Below, piece after piece: positions 54,376 through 62,635 of a DNA stretch of 64,000 nucleotides. Each line of letters starts with the position of its first letter. Positions within the stretch are counted from its first letter, which is position 1. A model generated the notes under the pieces. It had not been told where the DNA came from. It saw only the letters and a program-made list of their open reading frames with translations, and ran no database searches. Origin of the DNA: Dongshaea marina (lineage in GTDB: Bacteria > Pseudomonadota > Gammaproteobacteria > Enterobacterales > Aeromonadaceae); the NCBI RefSeq assembly GCF_003072645.1, contig NZ_CP028898.1, positions 1 through 64,000 of the forward strand, read 5' to 3'. A program made the translations under genes and the position numbers.

Positions 54376-54669
54376 TCAAATAATCAGCTCAAGCTCCATG
54401 TTTTCTGGTTTAAGAAGTAAGATCAACGCATCATATCCCAGCGCAAGCATACTCAATAAAACACCAGCAACTGACACAAGAAGCATACCGGATGCACTTA
54501 TTAAGCTCTCTCCAGAAACACACCAGAGAAGCAAAAAACCAATAATTCCAGTTATAAACATAGCACCGCTCACAAAGGTAATAATATATATAACTGGCAG
54601 CCTAATCATCATTAGTAAGCTAAAGACAAAAAAGCGAATTGATCTTAACAGTATTTTTAGTATCAGCAT
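54376..54669 (-). CDS. Small membrane protein (97 aa, about three TM segments)
   Basis: GGGAGG precedes the ATG. Hydrophobic segments are LPVIYIITFVSGAMFITGIIGFLLLW and SASGMLLVSVAGVLLSMLALGYDALILLL, after a shorter one at the N-terminus. It could be an entry-exclusion or similar plasmid membrane protein, but nothing specific shows this. Confidence 0.6.
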   Translation of the reverse strand: MLILKILLRSIRFFVFSLLMMIRLPVIYIITFVSGAMFITGIIGFLLLWCVSGESLISASGMLLVSVAGVLLSMLALGYDALILLLKPENMELELII

Positions 54670-54782
54670 CCTGGCCTCCCTGCATCAATTATTAACCGAA
54701 TGATATCACTCCCATGGTTTGTTCAACCGATTATTCTTTCGCTATCCCAGCTCTTTTTAAGTGATAAGTACGATGGCATAAT

Positions 54783-54923
54783 TCATATCCAGCAACAACA
54801 GCAAGCAACTGCAAGCAACTGCAAGCGCTGCCGGGGCGTTAATACCTGAGATATGTGCGCAAATTGTGCGATCAGTTTGGGATCGGCTTCACATAGCCGT
54901 ACTCGGAAGGTAAGATCTTCCAT
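54783..54923 (-). CDS. Very small hypothetical protein (46 aa)
   Basis: An AGGAG eight bases before ATG 54923 supports translation. The product is MEDLTFRVRLCEADPKLIAQ followed by FAHISQVLTPRQRLQLLAVACCCCWI. Its last codons lie in an imperfect tandem repeat (GCAAGCAACT, 54803-54830). Identity is unknown. Confidence 0.4.
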   Translation of the reverse strand: MEDLTFRVRLCEADPKLIAQFAHISQVLTPRQRLQLLAVACCCCWI

Positions 54924-55094
54924 GGCTCCGCTCCTATCATAGCTAGGTTTGGGGTTAGCTGGCTGTCGGTGTTGGCTCACCTTCAGTCAGCGCTGAATTC
55001 CTCTTTTATCTGTTTTTTCTTTCAAGCTCCCCGATCACACCTCCTGTGTCCAAACATGTATTTTCAACACATGTTTCTTTAGTGTAAGCTAGTA

Positions 55095-55137
55095 CGTACA
55101 CAGTACTGGGAATAAAACCATGAGTCAAGTACGTACT
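55095..55137. promoter_or_regulatory. AGTACGTAC operator repeats at small RHH gene
   Basis: AGTACGTACACAGTACT upstream and AAGTACGTACT just inside the following gene repeat the palindrome GTACGTAC around the start codon at 55120. They probably allow autorepression by the gene product. Confidence 0.5.
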
Positions 55138-55284
55138 AAAAAATACTATAAGCAAGATAATGCAGATCGTAAACAAATCCGTTTTGGTGAGCTGCTACCC
55201 CGCATCCAGGCAGTCTGTGGGGATAACTTTAGTGAGTGGGTAAAGGAGGCATGTCGTCAGAGACTGGAGCGAGAGGGGAGTTAG
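55120..55284 (+). CDS. Small ribbon-helix-helix-like protein (54 aa)
   Basis: This short frame, MSQVRTKKYYKQDNADRKQI followed by RFGELLPRIQAVCGDNFSEWVKEACRQRLEREGS, resembles small plasmid/phage proteins of the YlcI/DUF3950 type with an RHH layout. Repeats around its start suggest autoregulation. It lies just before the repeat array flanking the par operon. Confidence 0.6.
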   Translation: MSQVRTKKYYKQDNADRKQIRFGELLPRIQAVCGDNFSEWVKEACRQRLEREGS

Positions 55285-55412
55285 AGATAACTAACTCTTG
55301 CTAGATATGGCTACAGTTAGCCACATCTAGATATAACTAGCCTTATATATACAAAACTAGTTATATCTAGACAAAATTAGCTAGATCTATATAAGGCTAG
55401 CCATATCTAGAC
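55285..55412. repeat. CTAGATATA-type repeat array, par-proximal copy 1
   Basis: Several related motifs recur in both orientations: GCTAGATATGGC, ACATCTAGATATAACTAG, AACTAGTTATATCTAGAC, TTAGCTAGATCTATATAAGG and GCTAGCCATATCTAGAC. They sit immediately 3' of the parB-like gene and are probable partition sites. Confidence 0.72.
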
Positions 55413-55850
55413 TTTAGGCTTGCTCGAAGTTGAAAACTCAACAAAAACCTGCTTCCCATCAAGTTCAAGTTGGTCAAGTGCCATCTCAAGCAACGTATTC
55501 ACCACCAACCCCTTTCCCCCCATGCATAGCTGCTCAATTCTTTCCATAATATCTTTTTTTATAAATAGAGCCTCTTGCTGCATTAGCTCCTTCCTGTTCT
55601 TTGCCCTACCATTTACAAAAAGCAGCTTCTGACGCCCAGTATCCTCACTAGGTTCAACAACTTCTGGCTCTTGTTGTGTGGGCTCTTTATTGAGTGAAGA
55701 TCTCTTAACAACTTTTGACTCGCTAGCAAACTCTTTGAACTCCGGGGATTTGAGAGCAGCAAACCTGGCGCTTAGATCATTAGCATCTTCTTGCTCAATT
55801 TCGTCTTGTATCTCTGGCATTCGTTTGCCTCCCACCTTTCTCTCAACCAT
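55407..55850 (-). CDS. parB: ParB-like small centromere-binding protein
   Basis: A strong site (AGGAGGTGATTA) precedes ATG 55850. The acidic, probably disordered N-terminal ~75 residues precede a basic segment (RQKLLFVNGRAKNRKELMQQEALFIKKDIMERIEQLCMGGKGLVVNTLLEMALDQL) that fits an RHH-type DNA-binding domain. It overlaps parA by 8 bp. Together with the flanking arrays it forms a type Ib-like partition locus. Confidence 0.75.
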   Translation of the reverse strand: MVERKVGGKRMPEIQDEIEQEDANDLSARFAALKSPEFKEFASESKVVKRSSLNKEPTQQEPEVVEPSEDTGRQKLLFVNGRAKNRKELMQQEALFIKKDIMERIEQLCMGGKGLVVNTLLEMALDQLELDGKQVFVEFSTSSKPKV

Positions 55851-56565
55851 TAATCACCTCCTGACAGAACAACTCCATTTCAGCCCTTGCTTTGCTATCA
55901 CTCCACTCGATAACACCAAGACCGTGAGATGCTGTAACCTCAAAGGCATTTCTCTTCCGAATTATTGTGTCTGCTACGATCATTGAGTCGAATTGTCGTA
56001 AGATTTCTCTAGCCTCATCAGTATTATTCATCATTGGGTTAGTAGATGCCTCATTTACCACAAAATAACTACGGAGCCCTTTATTAAATATCTTGGCTTT
56101 CTGGACCAAGCTGTTCATGCGAGGGGCAGTATCAAGATCATACTGCCCAGTTTTGATCGGGCAAATCAGTGTATCGGATAGAGCAATCCCGATGCGCTGC
56201 TCTTCCTCATCCATACCTCCGGCATCAATCAACAGAACATCAAACTCATTAGCCATGCTTTCAATGCTCCGCATGATGTCACCCCGAACCCGCTCGCAAG
56301 GAATAATCCCAGGAATAACCTTTCTCGCTATAAGTTTTTTATGCGCCATATCGGTCATATCTGGAGCCTCGATAAATTCATCATGCGTCCCTTTCCGTCT
56401 ACGGCAAAATGTTGCTGATGCTGGTTTAGGATCCGCATCTAGTATTGCAACGTTAACGCCTCGCTGCTTTAAATAGACTGCTGAATTTGTGCAAATAGTC
56501 GTCTTGCCAGTGCCACCCTTCTCACCACCAAAGGTGATGATTTTCTTTTTACCAGTGAATGTCAT
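55843..56565 (-). CDS. parA: ParA-family partition ATPase
   Basis: ATG 56565 (MTFTGKKKIITFGGEKGGTGKTTICTNSAVYLKQRGVNVAILDADPK) follows GGGAG; the longer frame starts at 56586. The deviant Walker A (KGGTGKTT), the A' motif LDADPKPAS and the Walker B (VLLIDAGGMD) are present. At ~240 residues with no N-terminal HTH it is a short type Ib ParA. It moves plasmid copies with its ParB partner. Confidence 0.92.
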   Translation of the reverse strand: MTFTGKKKIITFGGEKGGTGKTTICTNSAVYLKQRGVNVAILDADPKPASATFCRRRKGTHDEFIEAPDMTDMAHKKLIARKVIPGIIPCERVRGDIMRSIESMANEFDVLLIDAGGMDEEEQRIGIALSDTLICPIKTGQYDLDTAPRMNSLVQKAKIFNKGLRSYFVVNEASTNPMMNNTDEAREILRQFDSMIVADTIIRKRNAFEVTASHGLGVIEWSDSKARAEMELFCQEVING

Positions 56566-56587
56566 AAAAATTTCTCCCTTCACCAAG

Positions 56588-56815
56588 CGAGCGCTAGATA
56601 AAACTATATATAGCTAGCGTTGTCTAGATATTAACAACCATCAAGAAATAACATCTCATGAAGCAATATTAGCATATAAATAATCTAGACAACCATCAGA
56701 AAATACCGCACAACGTGACATAAATCATACTTTACAAGGTGTTACAGGCACACAAAGTGGCTAGATATAGCCATGCCTATCTATATCTAGCTAGACTTAT
56801 CTAGACATTCGAGAT
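56588..56815. repeat. CTAGATATA-type repeat array upstream of parA
   Basis: Motifs like those beyond parB recur here: GCTAGATAAAACTATATATAGCTAGCG, TTGTCTAGATATTAACAACC, AATCTAGACAACC, GGCTAGATATAGCC and TATCTAGCTAGACTTATCTAGAC. AACAACCATCA(A/G)AAA is also repeated. The array likely serves as centromere and parAB operator. Confidence 0.72.
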
Positions 56816-56931
56816 TGGAAATGACCTTGACCTATCGTCAATTATGGTCAATCATCATGCGTGAGGTAGGACGCAAACAGAACAAGAACAGAGGAAGATG
56901 ATAGCGCATAGCTCTAACTGCAGATAAACAA

Positions 56932-56953
56932 AAGCCGCCTGGCAGGGCGGCTT
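56932..56953. terminator. GC-rich hairpin between par and winged-helix gene
   Basis: AAGCCGCC pairs with GGCGGCTT around a 6-nt loop. On the minus strand it is followed by TTTTGTTT, so it best insulates parA from leftward transcription. Confidence 0.6.
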
Positions 56954-57040
56954 ATGTCGCATTTCATGTGGGACGGACCCATGTCTAAGCAACTTAAGTC
57001 TGTCCTGTGGTTTTATTTTTGTCAAATTTTAGGGCAGATA

Positions 57041-58336
57041 ATGACAACTAAAACGACAAGCCTCCCTGGACTATTGCCTGCAGGGGTAACACCAACAGGA
57101 ACAGTGGTCGCTGGCATCCTACGCTACTACTGCCAGCATGGTTCAGGGACTGCATCAACAAGATACATATCCAAAATTCTTGAGCGTTCCCCAAGACAAA
57201 TCCGAACGATCCTCAACCAGCTATCAAGCAAAAAGCTGATCACCTGGCACCAAATAGAGTGGGGGCCTGACGAGTTCACCTGGAACGAACCCTTATACCA
57301 GGAGATCTGGCAGAACCAAAAACGAACCCATGGCTTATCAAGGGAAGCCAACCTACCGCTTAACCTGTGGCATTCACTCACACCATCTGAAGCACTTCTT
57401 TGGGCTGATTTAAATGCTCAAGCCGAAAGAACCAGCTCCGAATACCGCATCTCGATCACCCGGAATAAATTAGCAAAGCGTTACAATGTAGCGCAAAGAA
57501 CCATAACCCGCTGGTTACAATCTTTAGAAGAAAAAGGGCTCATTGATCGGGTACTGGATGGCGAACAATACATCTACCTTCTGGAGCCTGAAGAGATCGA
57601 GCAGAAGGAAAGTTCGCAAGGTGCTGTGGATAACCAAGTGGATCCAGGTGACATCGACAGCCGGGGGAGGGGTGACAATCAGCCCTCAGCGAGGGAGACA
57701 TTTGTAGCCAATATAAATATTAGTGAAGGTAGTAATAATTTAAGGGATCCTAATGGTTGGGCTGCACCAACTGTGGACAGGCAAGCTGCCCACGAGCTGC
57801 CTTGCTCCAGTCAACAAGATCACACTCTCTCAAAAGCTGCTTTGGAAATGATCCAACAAGCCCAAAAACATGTTCAACAGGATCTGGGGTTGGATCCTCA
57901 AGGATCCTCCGGATCCGATGATGTAGCTACCCCATCTGATAATCTCCCTGCCAAACAAGTTTTTTCCTCTCGAAATGATGATCGGGCTCCAAAAGCTGAA
58001 TCAGTTCCCGAGATCTGCCCGGAAACGATCGATTCCGGACACCCAACTGAAACCCTGTCCAAAAACATGGGTCAAGAGTTACGGACACATGATATGATTC
58101 GGACACCCATTTCGAACAGGGAGAGAGGCTTGTGCCACGAATTTTCGCCTACTGCCGGGTATCAACATCCGAGCAAGATACCCAAAACCAGAAACTGGAA
58201 ATTGAATCTGCGGGATTCTCTGTCAGAGCAAACCGGATCATCGAAGAGCACATCAGCGGTTCAGTGGCTGCAAAACAACGCCCGGGGTTCGTCAGGCTTA
58301 TGGACCGACTTGAGCAAGAGGACATCCTGGTTGTAA
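57041..58336 (+). CDS. Replication-type winged-helix DNA-binding protein, C-terminus probably replaced
   Basis: ATG 57041 starts [67 protein letters not shown]; the frame is open to 56954 and ATG 56981 is another option. Two winged helices are visible (first above; second [37 protein letters not shown]). A long low-complexity Ser/Gln/Asp-rich tail follows. The last ~68 codons run through the resolvase gene in another frame, suggesting a 3' truncation. It may be a plasmid replication or regulatory protein. Confidence 0.65.
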   Translation: MTTKTTSLPGLLPAGVTPTGTVVAGILRYYCQHGSGTASTRYISKILERSPRQIRTILNQLSSKKLITWHQIEWGPDEFTWNEPLYQEIWQNQKRTHGLSREANLPLNLWHSLTPSEALLWADLNAQAERTSSEYRISITRNKLAKRYNVAQRTITRWLQSLEEKGLIDRVLDGEQYIYLLEPEEIEQKESSQGAVDNQVDPGDIDSRGRGDNQPSARETFVANINISEGSNNLRDPNGWAAPTVDRQAAHELPCSSQQDHTLSKAALEMIQQAQKHVQQDLGLDPQGSSGSDDVATPSDNLPAKQVFSSRNDDRAPKAESVPEICPETIDSGHPTETLSKNMGQELRTHDMIRTPISNRERGLCHEFSPTAGYQHPSKIPKTRNWKLNLRDSLSEQTGSSKSTSAVQWLQNNARGSSGLWTDLSKRTSWL

Positions 58337-58722
58337 CTAAGCTGGATCGACTCGGCCGCAATGCGATTGATGTTCGGGAAACCGTCGAAGCGTTATCTGA
58401 ACTCGGCGTCAAAGTGCATTGCCTTGCCCTGGGAGGGGCCGATCTGACAAGTACGGCAGGGAAGATGACGATGCAGGTGGTATCCGCCGTTGCTGAGTTT
58501 GAAAAAGATCTTTTGATTGAGCGAACTCAGTCTGGGTTAGAAAGGGCCAGGGCGAAAGGTAAACAACTGGGTAGACCGCCTTCTTTGACCAAAGAGCAGA
58601 AAGCTGAGGTCAAAAAAAGACTAACAGAGGGGAGCTCAGTATCATCACTAGCCCGGGAGTATCAGACCAGTCGTCAGACGATCCAAAGAGCTCGTGATTA
58701 TAGTGATCGGGTGACAAGTTAA
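58132..58722 (+). CDS. Serine resolvase (TnpR-like)
   Basis: The GTG at 58132 follows AGGGAGAGAGG. The protein begins [25 protein letters not shown] with catalytic Ser at about residue 12, then [19 protein letters not shown] and a C-terminal HTH ([25 protein letters not shown]). Length is normal. Its 5' end overlaps the winged-helix gene by 205 bp. Its last ~70 bp are repeated at 60025-60096. Confidence 0.92.
   Translation: MPRIFAYCRVSTSEQDTQNQKLEIESAGFSVRANRIIEEHISGSVAAKQRPGFVRLMDRLEQEDILVVTKLDRLGRNAIDVRETVEALSELGVKVHCLALGGADLTSTAGKMTMQVVSAVAEFEKDLLIERTQSGLERARAKGKQLGRPPSLTKEQKAEVKKRLTEGSSVSSLAREYQTSRQTIQRARDYSDRVTS
58650..58722 (+). repeat. Direct repeat: resolvase 3' end, copy 1
   Basis: The segment from AGCCCGGGAGTATCA to GACAAGTT matches 60025-60096 with few changes. 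The pair brackets HicAB and one hypothetical gene. Confidence 0.8.
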
Positions 58723-58933
58723 TGTCAGCGACCAATTAAGTATGAATCCTTGGGTGACTCGGGTCATCCCTATAGTGCCAGTCGACAACAGCGGACATTT
58801 CTTCTACCTCAAAGAGCAAAAATGAAATTGTGACTCACATCATATTGATATAACTCCTAGGGTTATAATTTTATTGCTTCTTAGGGTTATTGGAGTTATA
58901 ATTCACTTCAAGAATAAGGAACAGGGAGGAGGA

Positions 58934-59116
58934 GTGAATAGCCGAGAATTTATCAGGATGATTGAGGATGACGGGTGGTACTTAGTTAAGATTAAAGGCA
59001 GTCATCATCACTACAAGCATCCAACTAAGCCAGGCAAGGTTACGGTAGGGCACCCAAAGAAAGACTTTCCACCCAAAACCTTAGCAACCATGTTAAAACA
59101 AGCTGGGCTCAAGTAG
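58934..59116 (+). CDS. hicA: HicA toxin (mRNA interferase)
   Basis: The GTG at 58934 with AGGAGG upstream gives MNSREFIRMIEDDGWYLVKIKGSHHHYKHPTKPGKVTVGHPKKDFPPKTLATMLKQAGL, a typical 60-residue HicA with the active His in KGSHHHYKHP. The double-stranded RNA-binding-like fold cleaves mRNA. hicB follows 24 bp later. Confidence 0.94.
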   Translation: MNSREFIRMIEDDGWYLVKIKGSHHHYKHPTKPGKVTVGHPKKDFPPKTLATMLKQAGLK

Positions 59117-59140
59117 CCCAGCTTTACAAGGAGTCGAAAC

Positions 59141-59551
59141 ATGCTTTATACAATCGCAATCGAGCCTGGAGATGAACAGCACGCCTATGGGGTGATTGTT
59201 CCTGATATTCCCGGCTGCTTCTCCGGAGGCGATACTCTCGACGAAGCATACAAAAATGCCAAAGAGGCGATAGAATTACACCTCGAAGGGCTGGCAGAGG
59301 ATCGAGATAAACTGCCTGAGGCTCAGCCGATCGATATCTATGCGAACGACCCTGAGTACCAGGGCTTTATTATGGGCGTGATAGAGATTGATATAGCCCC
59401 ATACCTGGGGAAAAGTAAGAAGATCAATGTCACTTTGCCTGAGTATGTTATCAAGCAGATCGACAGAGCGGCAGAAACCAGCCCCTCATATCGAGACCGC
59501 TCTAATTTTCTGCTTGTTGCATCATTGCACGAGCTATCCCAAACAAAGTAG
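59141..59551 (+). CDS. hicB: HicB antitoxin
   Basis: The N-terminal RNase H-like domain (GVIVPDIPGCFSGGDTLDEAYKNAKEAIELHLEGLAEDRDKLP) and the C-terminal RHH domain (KINVTLPEYVIKQIDRAAE...RSNFLLVASLHEL) are both present. AGGAG precedes the ATG. HicB neutralises HicA and represses the operon, adding plasmid addiction. Confidence 0.94.
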   Translation: MLYTIAIEPGDEQHAYGVIVPDIPGCFSGGDTLDEAYKNAKEAIELHLEGLAEDRDKLPEAQPIDIYANDPEYQGFIMGVIEIDIAPYLGKSKKINVTLPEYVIKQIDRAAETSPSYRDRSNFLLVASLHELSQTK

Positions 59552-59722
59552 TTCAATCATTGATACAAGGAATTTCAAACTACCTTCAGTATGCAAACCA
59601 ACCAGTTAGTGATGTGGTCACACATTGGTTGTTAACGGCTGCCCCCGCATTCAGGCCCAATTGGGGCTGTATTCAGGTATCGTCGCCACAATGAGGGCAG
59701 CCTAAAAATATGAGGATAAATC

Positions 59723-59965
59723 ATGAATGATGATGTTCGTTATTTACGCCAGTTCAGGAGCCAGATGTTAATTGATGCTTATCGCAAGTGGATCTCAGAT
59801 CATGCTTACCTGATCAAGCATAATGAGCAAACCATCAGGCATCTTGATGATGCTGGGCGTTGCTCCGGTGAGTATCAGGCTTTAAATGCAGAGATGAAGC
59901 GGACGTTAGCTCATTGGGAAGCGCTTTTGGCTGCTGAGCTTGAGAAGCCAGAGCGCTCAATATGA
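59723..59965 (+). CDS. Small helical hypothetical protein (80 aa)
   Basis: GAGGATAAATC precedes the ATG. The sequence YLRQFRSQMLIDAYRKWISDHAYLIKHNEQTIRHLDDAGRC...LNAEMKRTLAHWEALLAAELEK is strongly helical. It lies between HicAB and the second copy of the resolvase-end repeat. No family is recognised. Confidence 0.6.
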   Translation: MNDDVRYLRQFRSQMLIDAYRKWISDHAYLIKHNEQTIRHLDDAGRCSGEYQALNAEMKRTLAHWEALLAAELEKPERSI

Positions 59966-60373
59966 GTTGTTTACTCACCAGCACTTAATCCATAGCGTAG
60001 CTGTAGCGGCTGTAGGTGGTCGAGTAGCCCGGGAGTATCAAACCAGTCGTCAGACGATACAAAGAGCTCGTAATTATAGTCAGCGGATGACAAGTTGACG
60101 GAGCAGAAGCAGGATTTAGAGGATGAAATTTGTGAGCTACTTAGGTGGTATGAGTCTTGGCTGGAAATGGTTCCTTTTTTGCCTGAATTGTCCCTGGTTT
60201 TTTTGGGGGGGGTGAGTAGAGTTAAGCAAGCTCTTCTCCATGATGGAGCCACCTTTAGTTGGAGCTAGGAAAGCAGAAGGATTTTTTGGGTAGGGTTAAT
60301 TATAAATAAGATGGTATAAGATTGTTAATATATTTCTATAATCAGAGATTTAAATTAACTATGGGGGGATGAG
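59966..60373. other. Intergenic DNA carrying the second resolvase-end repeat
   Basis: Apart from the repeat at 60025-60096 I see no gene. A mononucleotide tract (TTTTTTTGGGGGGGG, about 60202-60217) is present. The promoter for the next gene is probably in the AT-rich last 80 bp. Confidence 0.5.
60025..60096 (+). repeat. Direct repeat: resolvase 3' end, copy 2
   Basis: This matches the end of the resolvase gene at 58650-58722 (AGCCCGGGAGTATCA through AAGAGCTCGT to GACAAGTT), with a handful of substitutions and no upstream resolvase coding. Confidence 0.8.
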
Positions 60374-60973
60374 ATGTTATCATTTGACTTGGCACGGAAC
60401 CCTGAACTGAAAGCTGCCTTTAATAGGTTGCATTGCTATTGTGAAAAAGAGTTTGGTTGTACTTATACAAGCATATATCATGAAAGTCAGATAACAAAAA
60501 ATAAGATTTACTGGAACTCTAATCAGGACTGGGGCGATTATTATGTTTCTAACGATTACATTAAATATTGTCAGCTGTTTGAGTTTGGAAGAAACGTAAT
60601 GAAAGAATCAAAAGAATTTATTATGCCATGGAATATGACAAAACCGAAAAACCATAAGCAAATGATTATAGATGGGGAAAGGTCGGAAAATAATGTGTCG
60701 AACGGGGTTTCATTTACTGAATTCTATAGAAAGTATGTTACAGGGTTGGCATTTGCATCATATCCATGGAATAGAAATTTCATGAAAGATCTTATGGAGA
60801 AAGATGTTATGTTTATGTGTTTGAAAAATGACATCTTCCGCTTTTTGAATAAATTTGATGGTTTATTGCATCGGAAAGACATAACAGCTCTTGATGTTGA
60901 AGTGCTTGCTACTATTGTTGGTGGAAGTGCGAGTGTTGAGCTTAACAGTACGCCATTACTGTTTAATTCTTAA
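60374..60973 (+). CDS. LuxR autoinducer-binding-domain-like protein without HTH
   Basis: The 199-residue protein has a pattern like the LuxR ligand-binding fold: FGCTYTSIYHESQ, YWNSNQDWGDYYVSNDYIKYCQLFEFGRNV, EFIMPWNM, then YVTGLAFASYP. There is no C-terminal DNA-binding domain. GGGGGGATGAG precedes the ATG. It heads a three-gene set with an HTH-S24-like protein and a hotdog thioesterase. The assignment is by pattern only; a GAF-like or unrelated fold is possible. Confidence 0.5.
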   Translation: MLSFDLARNPELKAAFNRLHCYCEKEFGCTYTSIYHESQITKNKIYWNSNQDWGDYYVSNDYIKYCQLFEFGRNVMKESKEFIMPWNMTKPKNHKQMIIDGERSENNVSNGVSFTEFYRKYVTGLAFASYPWNRNFMKDLMEKDVMFMCLKNDIFRFLNKFDGLLHRKDITALDVEVLATIVGGSASVELNSTPLLFNS

Positions 60974-61023
60974 TTTTCGATGTATAATATGTCTCAATGT
61001 GAATTTCATTTGGATTGTGATTA

Positions 61024-61608
61024 ATGAACTCAGGACAAAGGGTTAGATATCTTAGGAGTCTCAAGAGGCTATCTAGAACCTCTTTTTCTGAGGAGTATGG
61101 CATCCCTTCCTCGACACTGAGGAACTGGGAGATGTCTGATAGTCAAATCCTGAGACATAAGGCGGCCCTTACGCTTTTTGATAAGCTGAGTGATGAAAGC
61201 ACAGTGACGCTCGATTGGCTGATATATGGTACGGGAAATGATCCAAAAATAAAGTCGAAGAGTTCCTGTTCTTTTGAGACTATGCATCAAGCAATAGTTG
61301 ATGCAGAGCAATATATTGAAAAATATGGACCTGATGAACATATTATAAGGTTTGCCCCAGATAACAGCTGGAGTCCATTTATTTTCTCTGGGGATATAAT
61401 TATTGCAAGAATGACTGACTTAATTCCAAAAAAAACAAAGCATCTTTCAATATTTATTGATGTTAATATGTTTGAATATATTGGGGTTGTTATTAAGAAT
61501 GAAGGTGGTGTGATTGACATTAAAGTATCAAATGATGGGGCTGTTATTGAAAACTTATCTATAGATAAACAGTTTATAATAGTTAGGGTGTCGAAGGTGT
61601 CAATATGA
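61024..61608 (+). CDS. HTH regulator with S24/LexA-like C-terminal domain
   Basis: The N-terminus SGQRVRYLRSLKRLSRTSFSEEYGIPSSTLRNWE is an XRE-type HTH. The C-terminal half contains DNSWSPFIFSGDIIIA, close to the GxSMxPxxxxGDxxxV site of S24 peptidase-repressors, with Trp in place of Met. A later Lys (GGVIDIKVSN) could be the general base, but this is uncertain. It lies 50 bp after the sensor-like gene and 21 bp before the thioesterase. Confidence 0.7.
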   Translation: MNSGQRVRYLRSLKRLSRTSFSEEYGIPSSTLRNWEMSDSQILRHKAALTLFDKLSDESTVTLDWLIYGTGNDPKIKSKSSCSFETMHQAIVDAEQYIEKYGPDEHIIRFAPDNSWSPFIFSGDIIIARMTDLIPKKTKHLSIFIDVNMFEYIGVVIKNEGGVIDIKVSNDGAVIENLSIDKQFIIVRVSKVSI

Positions 61609-61629
61609 AATTTAATAAGGTGCTAATGC

Positions 61630-62052
61630 ATGTTCTCTTTTGAAAAAATAAGGTTTTCAGGTGACTTCTTCTATGAAGATTATTTTAATGTTAGGTTTCT
61701 TGATCTAAATGCGGGGAATCACTTGAGTAATGATAAGTTTCTATCTTACCTAACAGAGGTTGATGAGTCTTTTTTTAGGTCTAAAAATAAGACGTTGAGT
61801 AATATTGACGGTTGCTCATTGTTTGTGGCTAGATCTTTGATTGAGTTTAAAAAAGAAATTTTATATCCGGAGCGGGTTCATATCAGAATAGGGTTAATGG
61901 ATATAAAAAAGAAAAGTGTTATTTTTTATTATGAAATGCAAAGGAGCGATGGGGTTATTGCTTGCAAGGCTGTTAAAGAGATGGCTTTTGTTAGGAATGA
62001 CACAAATAAGGTGATCAACCCAAATGATGTATCTTATATTTTTAACTCATGA
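61630..62052 (+). CDS. Hotdog (4HBT-like) acyl thioesterase
   Basis: The 140-residue protein has the 4HBT arrangement: VRFLDLNAGNHLSNDKFLSYLTEVDESFF, ARSLIEFKKEILYPERVHIRIG, then KSVIFYYEMQRSDGVIACKAVKEMAFV. The position of the usual catalytic Asp/Glu is LNAGNHLSND. Substrate is likely an acyl-CoA or acyl-ACP. Its place after a ligand-sensor-like protein and a regulator raises the idea of making or removing an acyl signal. Confidence 0.78.
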   Translation: MFSFEKIRFSGDFFYEDYFNVRFLDLNAGNHLSNDKFLSYLTEVDESFFRSKNKTLSNIDGCSLFVARSLIEFKKEILYPERVHIRIGLMDIKKKSVIFYYEMQRSDGVIACKAVKEMAFVRNDTNKVINPNDVSYIFNS

Positions 62053-62103
62053 AACTCTAGTTTCTTGCTGCTTGCGTTATTATATTTAGGGGTTTTAACG
62101 AAT

Positions 62104-62152
62104 CAATTACCCCGCTTCGCGAAACGAAGTCGAGCATAAGCGAGGGGGGTAT
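62104..62152. repeat. Dispersed palindromic repeat, copy 2
   Basis: CCCCGCTTCGCGAAACGAAG followed by TCGAGCATAAGCGAGGGGGGTA is the reverse complement of the element at 33786-33848 with a few changes. It lies between convergent genes, as REP-type elements usually do. Confidence 0.65.
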
Positions 62153-62176
62153 TGTTTTTAATATAGATAAATATTT

Positions 62177-62635
62177 CTATGTCTTAGTAAGATCTGTGCA
62201 AATCATAATTTCTTTAATGTCCGCCTTGAGTTTTTCAAGATCTAAAGTGTCAGCGCTAAATTGTTGAACGATATTTTTATTTTTAGATAGTTCTTGTATA
62301 ATTAATCTTCTTTGCTCAAGTGATAAGCCTTGTGATACAAGGTTTATAGCCATTGTGATGAAAATTAAAAGGTCAGTTTCTAGTGGATAGGTATCCATTA
62401 TCACATCAAGTCGTTTGGATTCTGCGCTGACTAACTGTTTCCAGTCACTAAAACCTAATCCACGAGCGTAAATTTGAGCTGTAGTTGGGTCAATTTCTCT
62501 GTCGCCTGCTTCGTGTGCAGATACAGTTCGACGATTTGCGCCAATGTGACGCGCAAATGCAGCTGCGCTGGGGAACTTGTTTTGCCGCAATCTACGTAGA
62601 AGTGTGATTTTTAGTGGCTTGGATTTCTTGAGCAT
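62177..62635 (-). CDS. XRE-family transcriptional regulator
   Basis: The N-terminal HTH reads LRRLRQNKFPSAAAFARHIGANRRTVSAHEAGDREIDPTTAQIYARGLG. The C-terminal ~80 residues are helical and may oligomerise. It is convergent with the thioesterase gene. Its target is unknown. Confidence 0.85.
   Translation of the reverse strand: MLKKSKPLKITLLRRLRQNKFPSAAAFARHIGANRRTVSAHEAGDREIDPTTAQIYARGLGFSDWKQLVSAESKRLDVIMDTYPLETDLLIFITMAINLVSQGLSLEQRRLIIQELSKNKNIVQQFSADTLDLEKLKADIKEIMICTDLTKT

Noticed and set aside
54143-54379. 78-aa minus ORF overlapping the 64-aa gene
   Set aside because: It overlaps a better-supported ORF and lacks a clear Shine-Dalgarno sequence.
56821-56901. 26-codon ORF (MTLTYRQLWSII...) before the GC hairpin, considered as a leader peptide
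   Set aside because: The ribosome site is weak and there are no regulatory codon runs or alternative hairpins to support attenuation.
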